Part shown: piece by piece, positions 42,222-50,711 of the stretch | Layout of the letters: each line of letters opens with the position of its first letter | Position numbering within the stretch: the stretch's first letter is position 1 | DNA from: Acidobacteriota bacterium | Lineage (GTDB): Bacteria; Acidobacteriota; UBA890; WLXD01 | Direction of reading: 5' to 3' | Assembly: GCA_012103255.1 (NCBI GenBank) | Contig: WLXD01000007.1 | Location: 1 to 64,000, forward strand | Length of the DNA: 64,000 nt | Notes under the pieces: model-generated | What the model was told of the DNA's origin: nothing | What the model saw: only the letters and a program-made list of their open reading frames with translations | Databases searched by the model: none | Translations under genes and position numbers: made by a program

Positions 42222-45191
42222 GTGAAGAACACTCGCCGCACTTTGGTCGCCATCATCGCGCTCGCCATGGTCACTCCGCTGTTCGCGCAGGAAGGACTCA
42301 CAACCAAGAGTCGAGTCGATGCGCTCCGGTGGCGCAATATCGGCCCCGCGAACATGACCGGCCGCATCGCCTCGATCGACGCCCTGAATACCGATCACCG
42401 GATCGTTCTCGTCGCATCAGCCTCGGGCGGCGTCTTTTTGAGCGACAACGCGGGGGTCACCTGGGATCCGATCTTCGACAAGGCAGACGGCGCAGGGTCT
42501 ATCGGCGCGGCGGTCCTCTTCCAAGGCGATCCGGACGTGATCTGGGTCGGCACGGGCGAGGCCGCCAATCGCAACAGCACCGGCTGGGGCGACGGGCTGT
42601 GGCGCACCACCGATGGCGGCGACACGTGGCAGCACGTCGGTCTCGAAGACTCCGGCCACATCGCCGAGATCGCGACGCACCCGACGAATCCCGACATCGC
42701 GTACGTCGCCGTACCGGGGCATCTGTGGGGTTACTCCGGAATCCGCGGGCTCTACAAGACGATCGACGGCGGCGTCACCTGGGAGAAGCTGCTCAACGGG
42801 CTCCCGGACGACGGCAAGACGGGTTCCACCGAGATCATCATGGATCCGGACGACCCGGACACGCTCTACACCGGCTTCTATCACCGCATCCGCCAGCCCG
42901 CGACGATGTACTCCGGTGGCGAACAGGGTGGCCTCTTCAAGAGCACCGACGCCGGTGCAACATGGACCAAGTTGACGGCCGGGCTGCCCGAGGTCACGGG
43001 AATGATCGACGTCGCGATCCACCGAACCAACCCGCGCGTCGTCGTGGCGGCGGTCGAAGCCGACGACGACATTCCCTACTTCGACGAGGACGGCGGCTCC
43101 GAGGACAACCCGGGCGGTGGCATCTACATCTCGCGCGACGCCGGAGCCACATGGCGATGGTCGTTGCGAACCAACGTGCGGCCGTTCTATCACGGCCAGG
43201 TCGACATCGACCCGCTGGATCCGAACCGTATCTACTCCGTTGGCCGAGAGTTCAAGGTCACCCGAGACGGTGGCGACACGTGGGGCAATCGCTGGTGGGG
43301 CGGCGGGGGCGACGATCACGACTTCTGGATCGCTCCATACGACGGTTCGATCTGGTACACGGCCACCGACCAGGGCGCGTACATCACAGTCGATGACGGG
43401 GCGACGATCGTCAATTTCGACAACATGGCCATCGGGCAGTACTACAAGGTGGGCGCCGACCTGCGCGACCCCTACTGGGTCGGCGGCGGTCTGCAGGACA
43501 ACGCGATCTGGATGGGCCCCAGCAACTCTCGCGAAGTCCGCGGCGTTCTGAACATGCACAACACCTGGCTCGCCGAAGGGGACGGATTCGCCACGTGGTT
43601 CGACCCCGAGGACTGGCGGATCATGTACGGCGTGAACCATGTGGGGTTCGCGATTCGACTGAACACGGAGACCCGCGACGCGACCTTCATCACCCCGACG
43701 CCGGAAACGGTCGGCAACTTCGCCGAATTCGTGGACCACGATTTCCCGGACGAGCCGATCCGCTACACGATCGACCCGGGCGAGCACTGGTTCCGCTACG
43801 GCCGCCCCGAACGGCCGTTGCTCCCGCCTCAGTTCCGCTTCAACTGGGACAGCCCATTCCTGGTCTCGCCTAACGACCCGGCGGTCATCTACTTCGCAGG
43901 CAACCATCTGTTCCGCTCCGCCGATCGTGGCGACAGCTGGCAGATCATCAGCCCCGATCTCAGCACCAACGACCCGGAACTTCGCAATCCGACGTATCAG
44001 GGTGGCCTGACCCGATCGGTCACAGGCGGCGAGAACCACTTCACGATCTTCACGATCGCCGAATCGCCGCACAATCCGGACCTGATCTGGGCAGGAACGG
44101 ACGACGGCAACGTACAGGTCACACGCGACGGCGGTGACACCTGGACGAACGTCCGAGACAACTTGCCCGGCATTCCCGAGCGCGCCTGGATCAACAAGAT
44201 CGAGGCGTCACACCACGCCGAGTGCCGCGCCTACCTGACGATCAACAACCACCGCGTGGACGATTTCCGGCCGTACGTGTTCCGCACGCAGGACTGCGGC
44301 GAGTCGTGGACGGACATCGGTTCGGACCTTCCTGCCGACGGCTCCAGTTACGTGACCGTCGAAGACCCCTTGAATGAAAACCTGCTCTTCGTCGGCACCG
44401 AGTGGGGCGTCTGGACGACGCTCGATGGGGGCAACAGCTGGGCCCGACTGGACAACAACCTACCCAAGGTCGCCGTGCGCGACCTCGTGATTCACCCGCG
44501 TGAAGGCGACCTCATCGCTGGCACCCACGGGCGCAGCATCTGGATCCTCGACGACCTGTCGCCCCTGCGTCAGTCGAGCGCCGAGACCCTGTCGGAGCCG
44601 GCGCATCTCTTCGCCCCGCGCCGTACCACCGACTGGATCCGCATCAACCTCGGACGAAAACAGTCGAACTTCCTGTTCCGCGGCGAGAACCCGCCACGAG
44701 GCGCGATTCTCGACTTCCACCTGGCCAGCGATAGCGACGATGTGAGCCTTCGCATAGAAGGGTTGGACAGTGACCGAACCGTCGATCTCGAAGTCGATGC
44801 TCTACGACGAGGACTCAACCGCGTCATCTGGGATCTCAGATTCGGACCTTCCACCAGCGATGTCGCGACGTTCATCGAGGGACTGGAGCGTGCGATGGCG
44901 ACGCTGCAGGAACGAGTGCCACAGGTCGACCACGACGCGCTAAACGCTGCCCGCGAAGCACTGCGGCCAGCCGAGGTCTATGTTGGGCCGGCTGTCATGT
45001 TGACCGTGAACGGGATCCGTTCCCAACTCGTGACCGCCTACGGCGCCTACGCGTGGGGCGAACCGCTCTTCCCGGCTCGGCTGGACTTCGCACGGGCCGC
45101 GCCGGGCCAGTACCGCGTCGTACTCACGGTGGACGGCGTCCGGCACGAACAGGAACTCATCGTTCGGGCGGATCCGATGCGAGATCAGTAG
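42222..45191 (+). CDS. Secreted Asp-box (BNR/VPS10-like) beta-propeller protein
   Basis: 989 residues. GTG 42222 follows GGAG at 5 nt and begins a signal peptide (MKNTRRTLVAIIALAMVTPLFA|QE); the frame is open far upstream but without a homologous start. The body is two propellers built from Asp-box hairpins: DNAGVTWDPI, TDGGDTWQHV, IDGGVTWEKL, TDAGATWTKL, RDAGATWRWS, RDGGDTWGN, RDGGDTWTNV and LDGGNSWARL, plus a C-terminal beta-sandwich. There is no sialidase FRIP/RIP triad, so enzymatic activity is unlikely. This sortilin-like type is common in Acidobacteriota and probably binds ligands outside the cell. It pairs with the paralogue at 50712. Confidence 0.88.
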   Translation: MKNTRRTLVAIIALAMVTPLFAQEGLTTKSRVDALRWRNIGPANMTGRIASIDALNTDHRIVLVASASGGVFLSDNAGVTWDPIFDKADGAGSIGAAVLFQGDPDVIWVGTGEAANRNSTGWGDGLWRTTDGGDTWQHVGLEDSGHIAEIATHPTNPDIAYVAVPGHLWGYSGIRGLYKTIDGGVTWEKLLNGLPDDGKTGSTEIIMDPDDPDTLYTGFYHRIRQPATMYSGGEQGGLFKSTDAGATWTKLTAGLPEVTGMIDVAIHRTNPRVVVAAVEADDDIPYFDEDGGSEDNPGGGIYISRDAGATWRWSLRTNVRPFYHGQVDIDPLDPNRIYSVGREFKVTRDGGDTWGNRWWGGGGDDHDFWIAPYDGSIWYTATDQGAYITVDDGATIVNFDNMAIGQYYKVGADLRDPYWVGGGLQDNAIWMGPSNSREVRGVLNMHNTWLAEGDGFATWFDPEDWRIMYGVNHVGFAIRLNTETRDATFITPTPETVGNFAEFVDHDFPDEPIRYTIDPGEHWFRYGRPERPLLPPQFRFNWDSPFLVSPNDPAVIYFAGNHLFRSADRGDSWQIISPDLSTNDPELRNPTYQGGLTRSVTGGENHFTIFTIAESPHNPDLIWAGTDDGNVQVTRDGGDTWTNVRDNLPGIPERAWINKIEASHHAECRAYLTINNHRVDDFRPYVFRTQDCGESWTDIGSDLPADGSSYVTVEDPLNENLLFVGTEWGVWTTLDGGNSWARLDNNLPKVAVRDLVIHPREGDLIAGTHGRSIWILDDLSPLRQSSAETLSEPAHLFAPRRTTDWIRINLGRKQSNFLFRGENPPRGAILDFHLASDSDDVSLRIEGLDSDRTVDLEVDALRRGLNRVIWDLRFGPSTSDVATFIEGLERAMATLQERVPQVDHDALNAAREALRPAEVYVGPAVMLTVNGIRSQLVTAYGAYAWGEPLFPARLDFARAAPGQYRVVLTVDGVRHEQELIVRADPMRDQ

Positions 45192-45245
45192 GCCCAGTTC
45201 GGTCGGACTTGCCCGCGAGAGTACCGACAGAGCAATCTCGTAGGC

Positions 45246-46493
45246 ATGAAGACACCACGGAACCGCCACAATCACTGGGTCGTCCGACTGACGCTGCTCG
45301 GTGCCCTTGCGAGCTCGCTCGGCGTCGCCGCGACGCAGTTCCCGGCAGCACGCGTGACGCTCGCGCAAAGCGGGCCCGAGCCCGTGGTCCTGCCGTTCGA
45401 GAATTACCGCCGCTGGATGGTCGTGCGCGCGAGTGTCGCGGGCTCGGAGCCGCTTCGGTTCATCCTCGACAGCGGCGCACCTGTCGTCGTCCTTACGAGC
45501 CGTGAACTCGGAGAACGACTGCCGCTGCAGATCGTCGGACAGGCCTCGATTGGTGGCGCAGGAGACGGTGCGGACGAGCAGGTCGCCCTTGCCGTGGGCG
45601 TTACGGTGGAAATGGACGGCGTGCGGATCGACGATGCGACCATGGCTGTGGGCGCCGCCGCGAACGCAATTCCCGGAATGGACGGCATCCTGGGAGGCTC
45701 ACTCTTCGGTAACCTCGTTGTGGAGATCGACTGGGCGGGCTCGCGGCTGCTGCTTCACGACCCCGACACATTCGTCTATGCCGGTGACGGAGTAGAGCTC
45801 CCCCTCGACATGCTGCCAAGCGGTCACTTCGTGGTTCAGGCCAATGTGCAACAAGGCGGCGCCGACTACCCTGCCCGACTCCTCGTAGATACCGGTGCCG
45901 GACACGCCCTGTCGGTTGAGCCTTCGGCCGTTCCGCCCGGAGCCGCGCTCACTGACCTCATCATCGGCTGGGGTTCGAACGGCGTGGCTCGAGGCGATAT
46001 CGGCCGAGTTGATGCGCTCCAACTCGGCACCGTATCGATCGCCGACGTGATCACGTCGTTCCCAGCAGGGCGGCCGTGGGCAAGAATCGGCGCCGCGCAG
46101 GACGAAATCTTGCACGGCAACGTTGGTCAGCAGGTTTTGCAACGCTTCCGCGTGATCTTCGACGCACCCGGCGGACGCCTGATACTCGAACCGGGCCCGG
46201 ACCTCCACGCGCCATTCGCGTTCGATACCACCGGACTGGCTCTAGCACCGTGGTCACCCGGCACCGAGAGTCTGGAAATTGCCGAGGTCATTCCGGGCTC
46301 TCCCGCCGAGGAGGCCGGCGTTCGCATCGGCGACCGGCTTCTCGCGATCGATGGCCGCGAGGTCAGTCAACTGGACCCGACGGCGGTTGAGGAGCTGCTG
46401 TGGGGCCCGCCCGGCGGTGAGGTCGAACTGGCGATCGGACGCGGTAGTGCGCGCAGCCAGCACCGTCTGACGCGACGCAAGCTGCTCCGCTGA
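45246..46493 (+). CDS. Retropepsin-like aspartyl protease with PDZ domain
   Basis: 415 residues. A signal peptide or anchor spans residues 12-40. Two aspartyl sites are present in one chain: D75 in RFILDSGAPVVVL and D215 in RLLVDTGAGHALS, each followed by strands and a GGSLFGNLVVEIDW or GNVGQQVLQRFRVIF turn. A single-chain pseudo-dimer of gag-like protease units is the natural reading. A PDZ domain at about 340-400 (EIAEVIPGSPAEEAGVRIGDRLLAIDG) is at the C-terminus. Probably periplasmic protein cleavage or processing; the target is unknown. Situated between the propeller gene and a small barrel gene. Confidence 0.87.
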   Translation: MKTPRNRHNHWVVRLTLLGALASSLGVAATQFPAARVTLAQSGPEPVVLPFENYRRWMVVRASVAGSEPLRFILDSGAPVVVLTSRELGERLPLQIVGQASIGGAGDGADEQVALAVGVTVEMDGVRIDDATMAVGAAANAIPGMDGILGGSLFGNLVVEIDWAGSRLLLHDPDTFVYAGDGVELPLDMLPSGHFVVQANVQQGGADYPARLLVDTGAGHALSVEPSAVPPGAALTDLIIGWGSNGVARGDIGRVDALQLGTVSIADVITSFPAGRPWARIGAAQDEILHGNVGQQVLQRFRVIFDAPGGRLILEPGPDLHAPFAFDTTGLALAPWSPGTESLEIAEVIPGSPAEEAGVRIGDRLLAIDGREVSQLDPTAVEELLWGPPGGEVELAIGRGSARSQHRLTRRKLLR

Positions 46494-46988
46494 ACGATTT
46501 CTTTTTTTCGAACCCCTCGTCGAGCTCATATCCGCGGCCGTCCAACAGGTATAGGATGCCGGCGAGTTGCCCGGTGGGCGACCTGAGACCGAGCCGACGA
46601 CACATGGGGGTGGGGATGTCGGACCAGTGGCTGTGGTGCAGTTGTACGACCGCACGGCTATGGTGCGAGAGTCTGGCGAGTTGCTCTGAGTGGCTCTACG
46701 ACCGCATGGAAGTGACCGAAGACGACGCGCCGGAAGACTGGGGTGACGAGTGCGCCGCCACCGAGTCGACCTCCGCCCCGTATTCGACGGACCTAGGCAC
46801 CACGAGCGGCACGACGACGACGTCGCTGCCCGCGACCTGGTCGGCGAGCACGAGCTGGTAGTCGGAAGAACCGACGGACAGACGCGTCCGCGCATTGCGC
46901 CCCGTGGCATGGCAACCAGCACCTGAGACCTGCGTTGGGGTAAGCTCGTCTACGGGAGGCGCTACCTGATACCGAGAGGGGAAGCGCT
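46494..46988. other. 495-bp stretch without a firm gene
   Basis: It begins with an eight-base-rich T tract (46500-46509) after the protease stop but no strong stem precedes it. A possible small gene is described separately (46604-46861). An alternative open minus frame across about 46670-46960 has high third-position GC too, but no convincing start. No repeat or RNA gene is apparent. Confidence 0.4.
46604..46861 (+). CDS. Possible small acidic Trp/Cys-rich protein
   Basis: 85 residues from ATG 46604 (GGGGTGGGG lies just before the second ATG at 46616). Third codon positions are mostly G or C. The product is unusual: seven tryptophans and five cysteines, an acidic stretch EVTEDDAPEDWGDEC, and a Thr/Ser-rich tail SGTTTTSLPATWSAS. 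It has no signal peptide or recognisable family. The opposite strand is also open, so this call is tentative. Confidence 0.25.
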   Translation: MGVGMSDQWLWCSCTTARLWCESLASCSEWLYDRMEVTEDDAPEDWGDECAATESTSAPYSTDLGTTSGTTTTSLPATWSASTSW

Positions 46989-47531
46989 ATGAAAAGGCTG
47001 TGGGTGTTGCTGTTGCTGGCGGCGGTCGTGTGGGTTGCGGAACCGGTTGAAGCCCAAGGGTTGAAGGCCGAAGGTTTCTACATCGGCGGCAGCGTCGGCG
47101 CGGGCCTTACGAAACTCGAATTCGACCAGATCAATCTACTCGACGATTCTGCTCTGGTCTGGAAGGTCGGAGCTGGCTATCGGTGGCGCTTCTTTGCCAT
47201 CGAGTTCGACTATCGGCAACTTTCGCAGCTCAACGCGATTTTGCCCGGCAGCGAGATCACCGCGGATTCCAAGGGTTTCACCGGCTCACTTCTGCTGATC
47301 TTGCCCGCGGGTCCGATCGATCTCTACGCCCGCGGCGGCGGCCATCGCGCCACGACCAAGGTAGGGCTGGGCGACGACATCACTGAGACCGAAGAGTGGG
47401 CGCTGATGTACGGCGGCGGCATCGCGTTTCGCATCGGCAGCTTCTCGCTGCGTGCGGAATACGAACGTCCGCAGCTCGACGCGATCAGTGATCTTCATCA
47501 GGTGACCGCCGGATTCACCGTAGCGTTCTAG
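46989..47531 (+). CDS. Small outer-membrane beta-barrel protein
   Basis: 180 residues with a signal peptide (MKRLWVLLLLAAVVWVAEPVEA|QG) and a GAGAGG-type site upstream. Mature strands alternate in the OmpA/OmpW-like style: FYIGGSVGAGLTKLEF, LVWKVGAGYRWRFFAIEFDYRQL, GFTGSLLLILPAGPIDLYARGG, WALMYGGGIAFRIGSFSLRAEYERPQL, and the terminal TAGFTVAF ending in Phe, as required for BAM insertion. It is probably an 8-strand barrel. It is followed 5 bp later by the convergent ADOP stop. Function unknown. Confidence 0.88.
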   Translation: MKRLWVLLLLAAVVWVAEPVEAQGLKAEGFYIGGSVGAGLTKLEFDQINLLDDSALVWKVGAGYRWRFFAIEFDYRQLSQLNAILPGSEITADSKGFTGSLLLILPAGPIDLYARGGGHRATTKVGLGDDITETEEWALMYGGGIAFRIGSFSLRAEYERPQLDAISDLHQVTAGFTVAF

Positions 47532-47536
47532 CGGCT

Positions 47537-50326
47537 CTACTCGTAGCGCAGGACTTCCATCGGATCCACGCGGGTTGCTCGTCGGGCAGGGATCCAGATC
47601 GCAAGAGTTGCGACCGCGAGGAAGACCAGCACAACCACGATGAACGAGGTCGGGTCATTGGGCTCGACCTCGTACAGCATCGCCCCTATCAATCGGGTCA
47701 GAAACAGCGCGCCTGCGATGCCGATCGCGAGGCCGGCAACAGATATCGCCAGGCCTTCTCGAAAAACGCCGCCGAGGATCTGGCCGACCGGTGCCCCGAG
47801 GGCGCGCCGAATCGCGGTATCGCGCACGCCCTGCTGCACCATGTAGGCCAACATCCCGTAGATGCCGACGGCGGCAAGGGTCAACGACAGCAGTGCGAAT
47901 GCGACGACCAGCGTCGCATAGAAACGCGGTTCTGCCACGGAGTCAGCGACCTGATCCCGTACCGTTGCCGCACTCAGCACCAGCACCTGACGGTCCAGGT
48001 CGCGGATGATGTTACGGACGTCGGGAAGCACTCCGAGGGGCGCTGGCCCCGTTCGGATCAACACTTCCGCGGTCCGGAACAGCATCGGCACCATCTGGCT
48101 GGGTGCCTGCCGGTACGGTAGGAAGATGTCGGCCTGTGGCGTCGGATCGACTCCAGCAGTGCGTGCATCGTCGACGATGCCGACGATTTCGATCCGCTGC
48201 CCACCGATGAAGTCCATCTGCTCGCCGACGGGATTGTCCTCGCCGAACATAGCTGCTGCGCCCGCGGCACTCAGCACCGCCACCGACTGGTTCTCCGGGC
48301 GATCGTCGGCGTTCAGCACGCGGCCGTCGGCCGGAGCCACCCGCAGAGTCTCGAAGTAGCCCGGCTCGACCATTCGCACGCCGACCGGAACGGGTCTCTG
48401 TTCCGGACCCTCGGCGTCATCGCGCGACTGCGCCGAAATCCCCACGCGGACGTTCGCCGGTGCGTACGGAGCGCGATTGGCGACCGTTGCCGAGATCACG
48501 CCGGGCAAGGCCTCGATCCGCTGCACCAACGTGTCGTAGTAGTCCAGGTGCGCCGTCCCGTCCGGATAAACCGAGCCGGGCAAGCTGATGTTCAGATGCA
48601 AGAGATTCTCGGCGTCGAAACCGAGATCAACGGAGGTCAACCGAATGAAGCTGGTCACCAGGAGACCTGCGCCCACGAGCAGGACCACGGCGAGCGCGAT
48701 TTCGACGGTCACGAGCATGCGCCGGAAACCGCTACGTCCGATCCCTCCGTGGCCACTGTCTTCCTTCAGTGCACGGTTCAGATCGAGTTTCGCCGCACTT
48801 CGCGCCGGTAGGAGCCCGAAGACGATTGCCGTGATCGCGGTGACCGCAAGTGTGAATCCCAACACGCGTGGATCGATCGACACCTCATCCAGCCGCGGGA
48901 TGAAGTCCGGTGCCAGCGCCATCACGCCTCGCAGGCCGAGCGCGGCGAGCAGGACACCCAATAGGCCGCCGGCGACGGTGAGGAGCGCGCTCTCGGCCAG
49001 CGTGTACCGCACGAGATTGCCGAGGCCGGCTCCGATGGCGGCGCGCACGGCCGTTTCCTTGCTGCGCTCCACGGAACGTGCGAGTACCAGGTTCGCGATA
49101 TTGGCGCAGGCGATGAGAAGAACGAATCCCACAGCGCCCATCAACATGATGAGCGGGCCACGCACCGAGCCCACCATCTGTTCCTGCATGGGGGTGATCT
49201 CGACGGCCCGCGTGACGCCATCAAAGTCATCAGCGTAGAGGCCTCCGGCAAGCGCCGTGCCCTCTTCCGCAGCCATCGCCGGCGTCACCCCGGAGGCCAG
49301 TCGCCCGATCACTCGGCCCCAGAGTTCCATGTGCTGCTCGGGACCCTCCGGGCCGGGCCCGGGACCTTGTTCGCCATCCTCCGCAGGGCCGTCCCGACGC
49401 TGGGTGACGCGTTGTTGGCCCTGGGGTCGTGCACCGCCCGCCGTCTCGTCCGCACCAACGGAGACCGCCATCGTCTCGGGCGGCGTGGCGAGCATGGGCA
49501 CCCAGTAGTCGATCGACGCTTCTGGAAAGGCGAATCCGGACGGCATGACCCCCAGAACGACTCGCAGACGCGAGTCGAGCTGCAGGTTGCGGCCGACGAT
49601 GTCCGGGTCCCCGCCGAAGTACCGCTGCCAGGCGCGATGGCTGAGAATGATGCCGTCGTCACGCCCGGGGATCTCCGCATCCGGCGCGAAGGCGCGTCCC
49701 ATGACCGGTTCGGTGCGCAACACGCCGAAGAACGCTGGCGAAGCCGCGACGCCGTTGAGGCGCACCGGTTCATCCAGACTGGTCATCGTTGCCGACTCCT
49801 GGGAGTACATCGCGAGCTGATCCCAGGCCCTGCCGCTCTCTCGCCACGACAGAAACAGATCCTGCGAGGCGCCCGACGGACCGCTCTCATCGCCGAGACC
49901 GTCGCCCGTCTGCTGGACTACCACCAACGCTTCGGGTGCGTCGTAGGGCAACGGCGAAAGCACCACGCCGTCCACCACGCTGAAGATCACCGTATTCGCG
50001 CCGATCGCCAGCGCCAGTGTCGCCAGGACCACCAGCGTGAAACCGGGCGTGCGAGCGAGTGCGCGGCCGGCATGCCGCAGATCACGAGCGAACTGCATGA
50101 GAGTCTCCTGTCGTTTTCGATAGTTCAGCGTGGGCCGCACGTAGTCGCTGCGCGTAACGCTGAGCGCATCACGACAGGCGAGCCAGGTAGCATGCCAACG
50201 TCCGCGCGTGGAAACGCGGAGCGTGAAGAGTTCGGTGAGGTCGCCTTCCGCGATGTCGCGATAGCGAGCGTCGCAGAGTCGACGGAGTAGCCATCGCGGT
50301 GCGACTGGCAGTGCGGACGCAGCCAT
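47537..50326 (-). CDS. ADOP-type ABC transporter permease (first copy)
   Basis: 929 residues. The N-terminal soluble segment PRWLLRRLCDARYRDIAEGDLTELFTLRVSTRGRWHATWL is the extra domain typical of acidobacterial duplicated orphan permeases, which supports the start at 50326. Then comes a MacB-like half: FTLVVLATLALAIGANTVIFSVVDGVVL, periplasmic core, VLLIACANIANLVLARSVERSKETAVRAAIGAG. A second half follows with FALLSLTLAAVGIYGMLAYMV ... RRALGAPVG. About eight membrane helices in all. No ATPase gene is adjacent, as usual for this family. The start lies inside the PadR gene frame (158-nt overlap). An inserted polar repeat PEDGEQGPGPGPEGPEQH at about residues 313-330 is odd for the core domain. 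Confidence 0.9.
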   Translation of the reverse strand: MAASALPVAPRWLLRRLCDARYRDIAEGDLTELFTLRVSTRGRWHATWLACRDALSVTRSDYVRPTLNYRKRQETLMQFARDLRHAGRALARTPGFTLVVLATLALAIGANTVIFSVVDGVVLSPLPYDAPEALVVVQQTGDGLGDESGPSGASQDLFLSWRESGRAWDQLAMYSQESATMTSLDEPVRLNGVAASPAFFGVLRTEPVMGRAFAPDAEIPGRDDGIILSHRAWQRYFGGDPDIVGRNLQLDSRLRVVLGVMPSGFAFPEASIDYWVPMLATPPETMAVSVGADETAGGARPQGQQRVTQRRDGPAEDGEQGPGPGPEGPEQHMELWGRVIGRLASGVTPAMAAEEGTALAGGLYADDFDGVTRAVEITPMQEQMVGSVRGPLIMLMGAVGFVLLIACANIANLVLARSVERSKETAVRAAIGAGLGNLVRYTLAESALLTVAGGLLGVLLAALGLRGVMALAPDFIPRLDEVSIDPRVLGFTLAVTAITAIVFGLLPARSAAKLDLNRALKEDSGHGGIGRSGFRRMLVTVEIALAVVLLVGAGLLVTSFIRLTSVDLGFDAENLLHLNISLPGSVYPDGTAHLDYYDTLVQRIEALPGVISATVANRAPYAPANVRVGISAQSRDDAEGPEQRPVPVGVRMVEPGYFETLRVAPADGRVLNADDRPENQSVAVLSAAGAAAMFGEDNPVGEQMDFIGGQRIEIVGIVDDARTAGVDPTPQADIFLPYRQAPSQMVPMLFRTAEVLIRTGPAPLGVLPDVRNIIRDLDRQVLVLSAATVRDQVADSVAEPRFYATLVVAFALLSLTLAAVGIYGMLAYMVQQGVRDTAIRRALGAPVGQILGGVFREGLAISVAGLAIGIAGALFLTRLIGAMLYEVEPNDPTSFIVVVLVFLAVATLAIWIPARRATRVDPMEVLRYE

Positions 50327-50642
50327 CGTTGGCCTCGGTCAGGCCCCACAGCGCCTCGCGCGCATCGCGCGTCCGTCGAAGGACTTCCACTCCGGGGGGC
50401 AGCAGCGTGAAGAATCGCTTCCGACGGCCGCCCTGGCGCGCCTCCTCACCGCCCACGCGGGATGCGACGAAGTTCTTGCGTTCGAGACGCTCGAGGCAGG
50501 CATACACCGCGCCCAGAGTGACCGCCCGGCCCGTGGTCTGCTCGATCGTCTGCTGCACCGTGACGCCGTACGCGTCGCCGGAGGCGGCCTGAACCGCCAG
50601 CAGCACCAACTCTTCCAGTTCGCCCAGGTGTTCGCCTTTCAT
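50169..50642 (-). CDS. PadR-family regulator with an out-of-frame extended C-terminus
   Basis: 157 residues. The winged helix is clear: GELEELVLLAVQAASGDAYGVTVQQTIEQTTGRAVTLGAVYACLERLERKNFVASRVGGEEARQGGRRKRFFTLLPPGVEVLRRTRDAREALWGL. PadR proteins of this type normally end here. Instead the frame runs on for about 52 Arg/Ser-rich residues within the ADOP gene, because no stop occurs until 50169. The true stop may have been lost by a frameshift or base change near 50330. The pair PadR-then-ADOP is the standard arrangement; it likely represses the permease operon. Inverted repeat CCTCGAC / GTCGAGG (50661-50679) upstream may be the operator. Confidence 0.82.
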   Translation of the reverse strand: MKGEHLGELEELVLLAVQAASGDAYGVTVQQTIEQTTGRAVTLGAVYACLERLERKNFVASRVGGEEARQGGRRKRFFTLLPPGVEVLRRTRDAREALWGLTEANDGCVRTASRTAMATPSTLRRSLSRHRGRRPHRTLHAPRFHARTLACYLARLS

Positions 50643-50660
50643 GAGCAGTGAGACGTCGCG

Positions 50661-50679
50661 CCTCGACGAAAGGTCGAGG
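50661..50679 (-). promoter_or_regulatory. Inverted repeat upstream of padR (first pair)
   Basis: CCTCGAC-GAAAG-GTCGAGG, a perfect 7-bp dyad 18-37 bp upstream of the PadR start. Candidate PadR operator or a leader hairpin; no clear promoter could be assigned with it. Confidence 0.4.
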
Positions 50680-50711
50680 GTTTGTCCTGCAAAAGCGAAT
50701 TTAGTGTGCGA

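Noticed and set aside
42417-44072. 551-codon open frame opposite the first Asp-box propeller gene
   Set aside because: It mirrors the repeated Asp-box coding pattern and has no independent start signal or domain.
46500-46509. T tract after the retropepsin-PDZ gene as an intrinsic terminator
   Set aside because: No strong stem directly precedes it; only 3-5 bp pairings with large loops were found.
46670-46960. Minus-strand open frame with GC-rich third positions in the gap
   Set aside because: No start codon with a ribosome-binding site and no family resemblance that I could name; left as an alternative to the plus-strand small frame.
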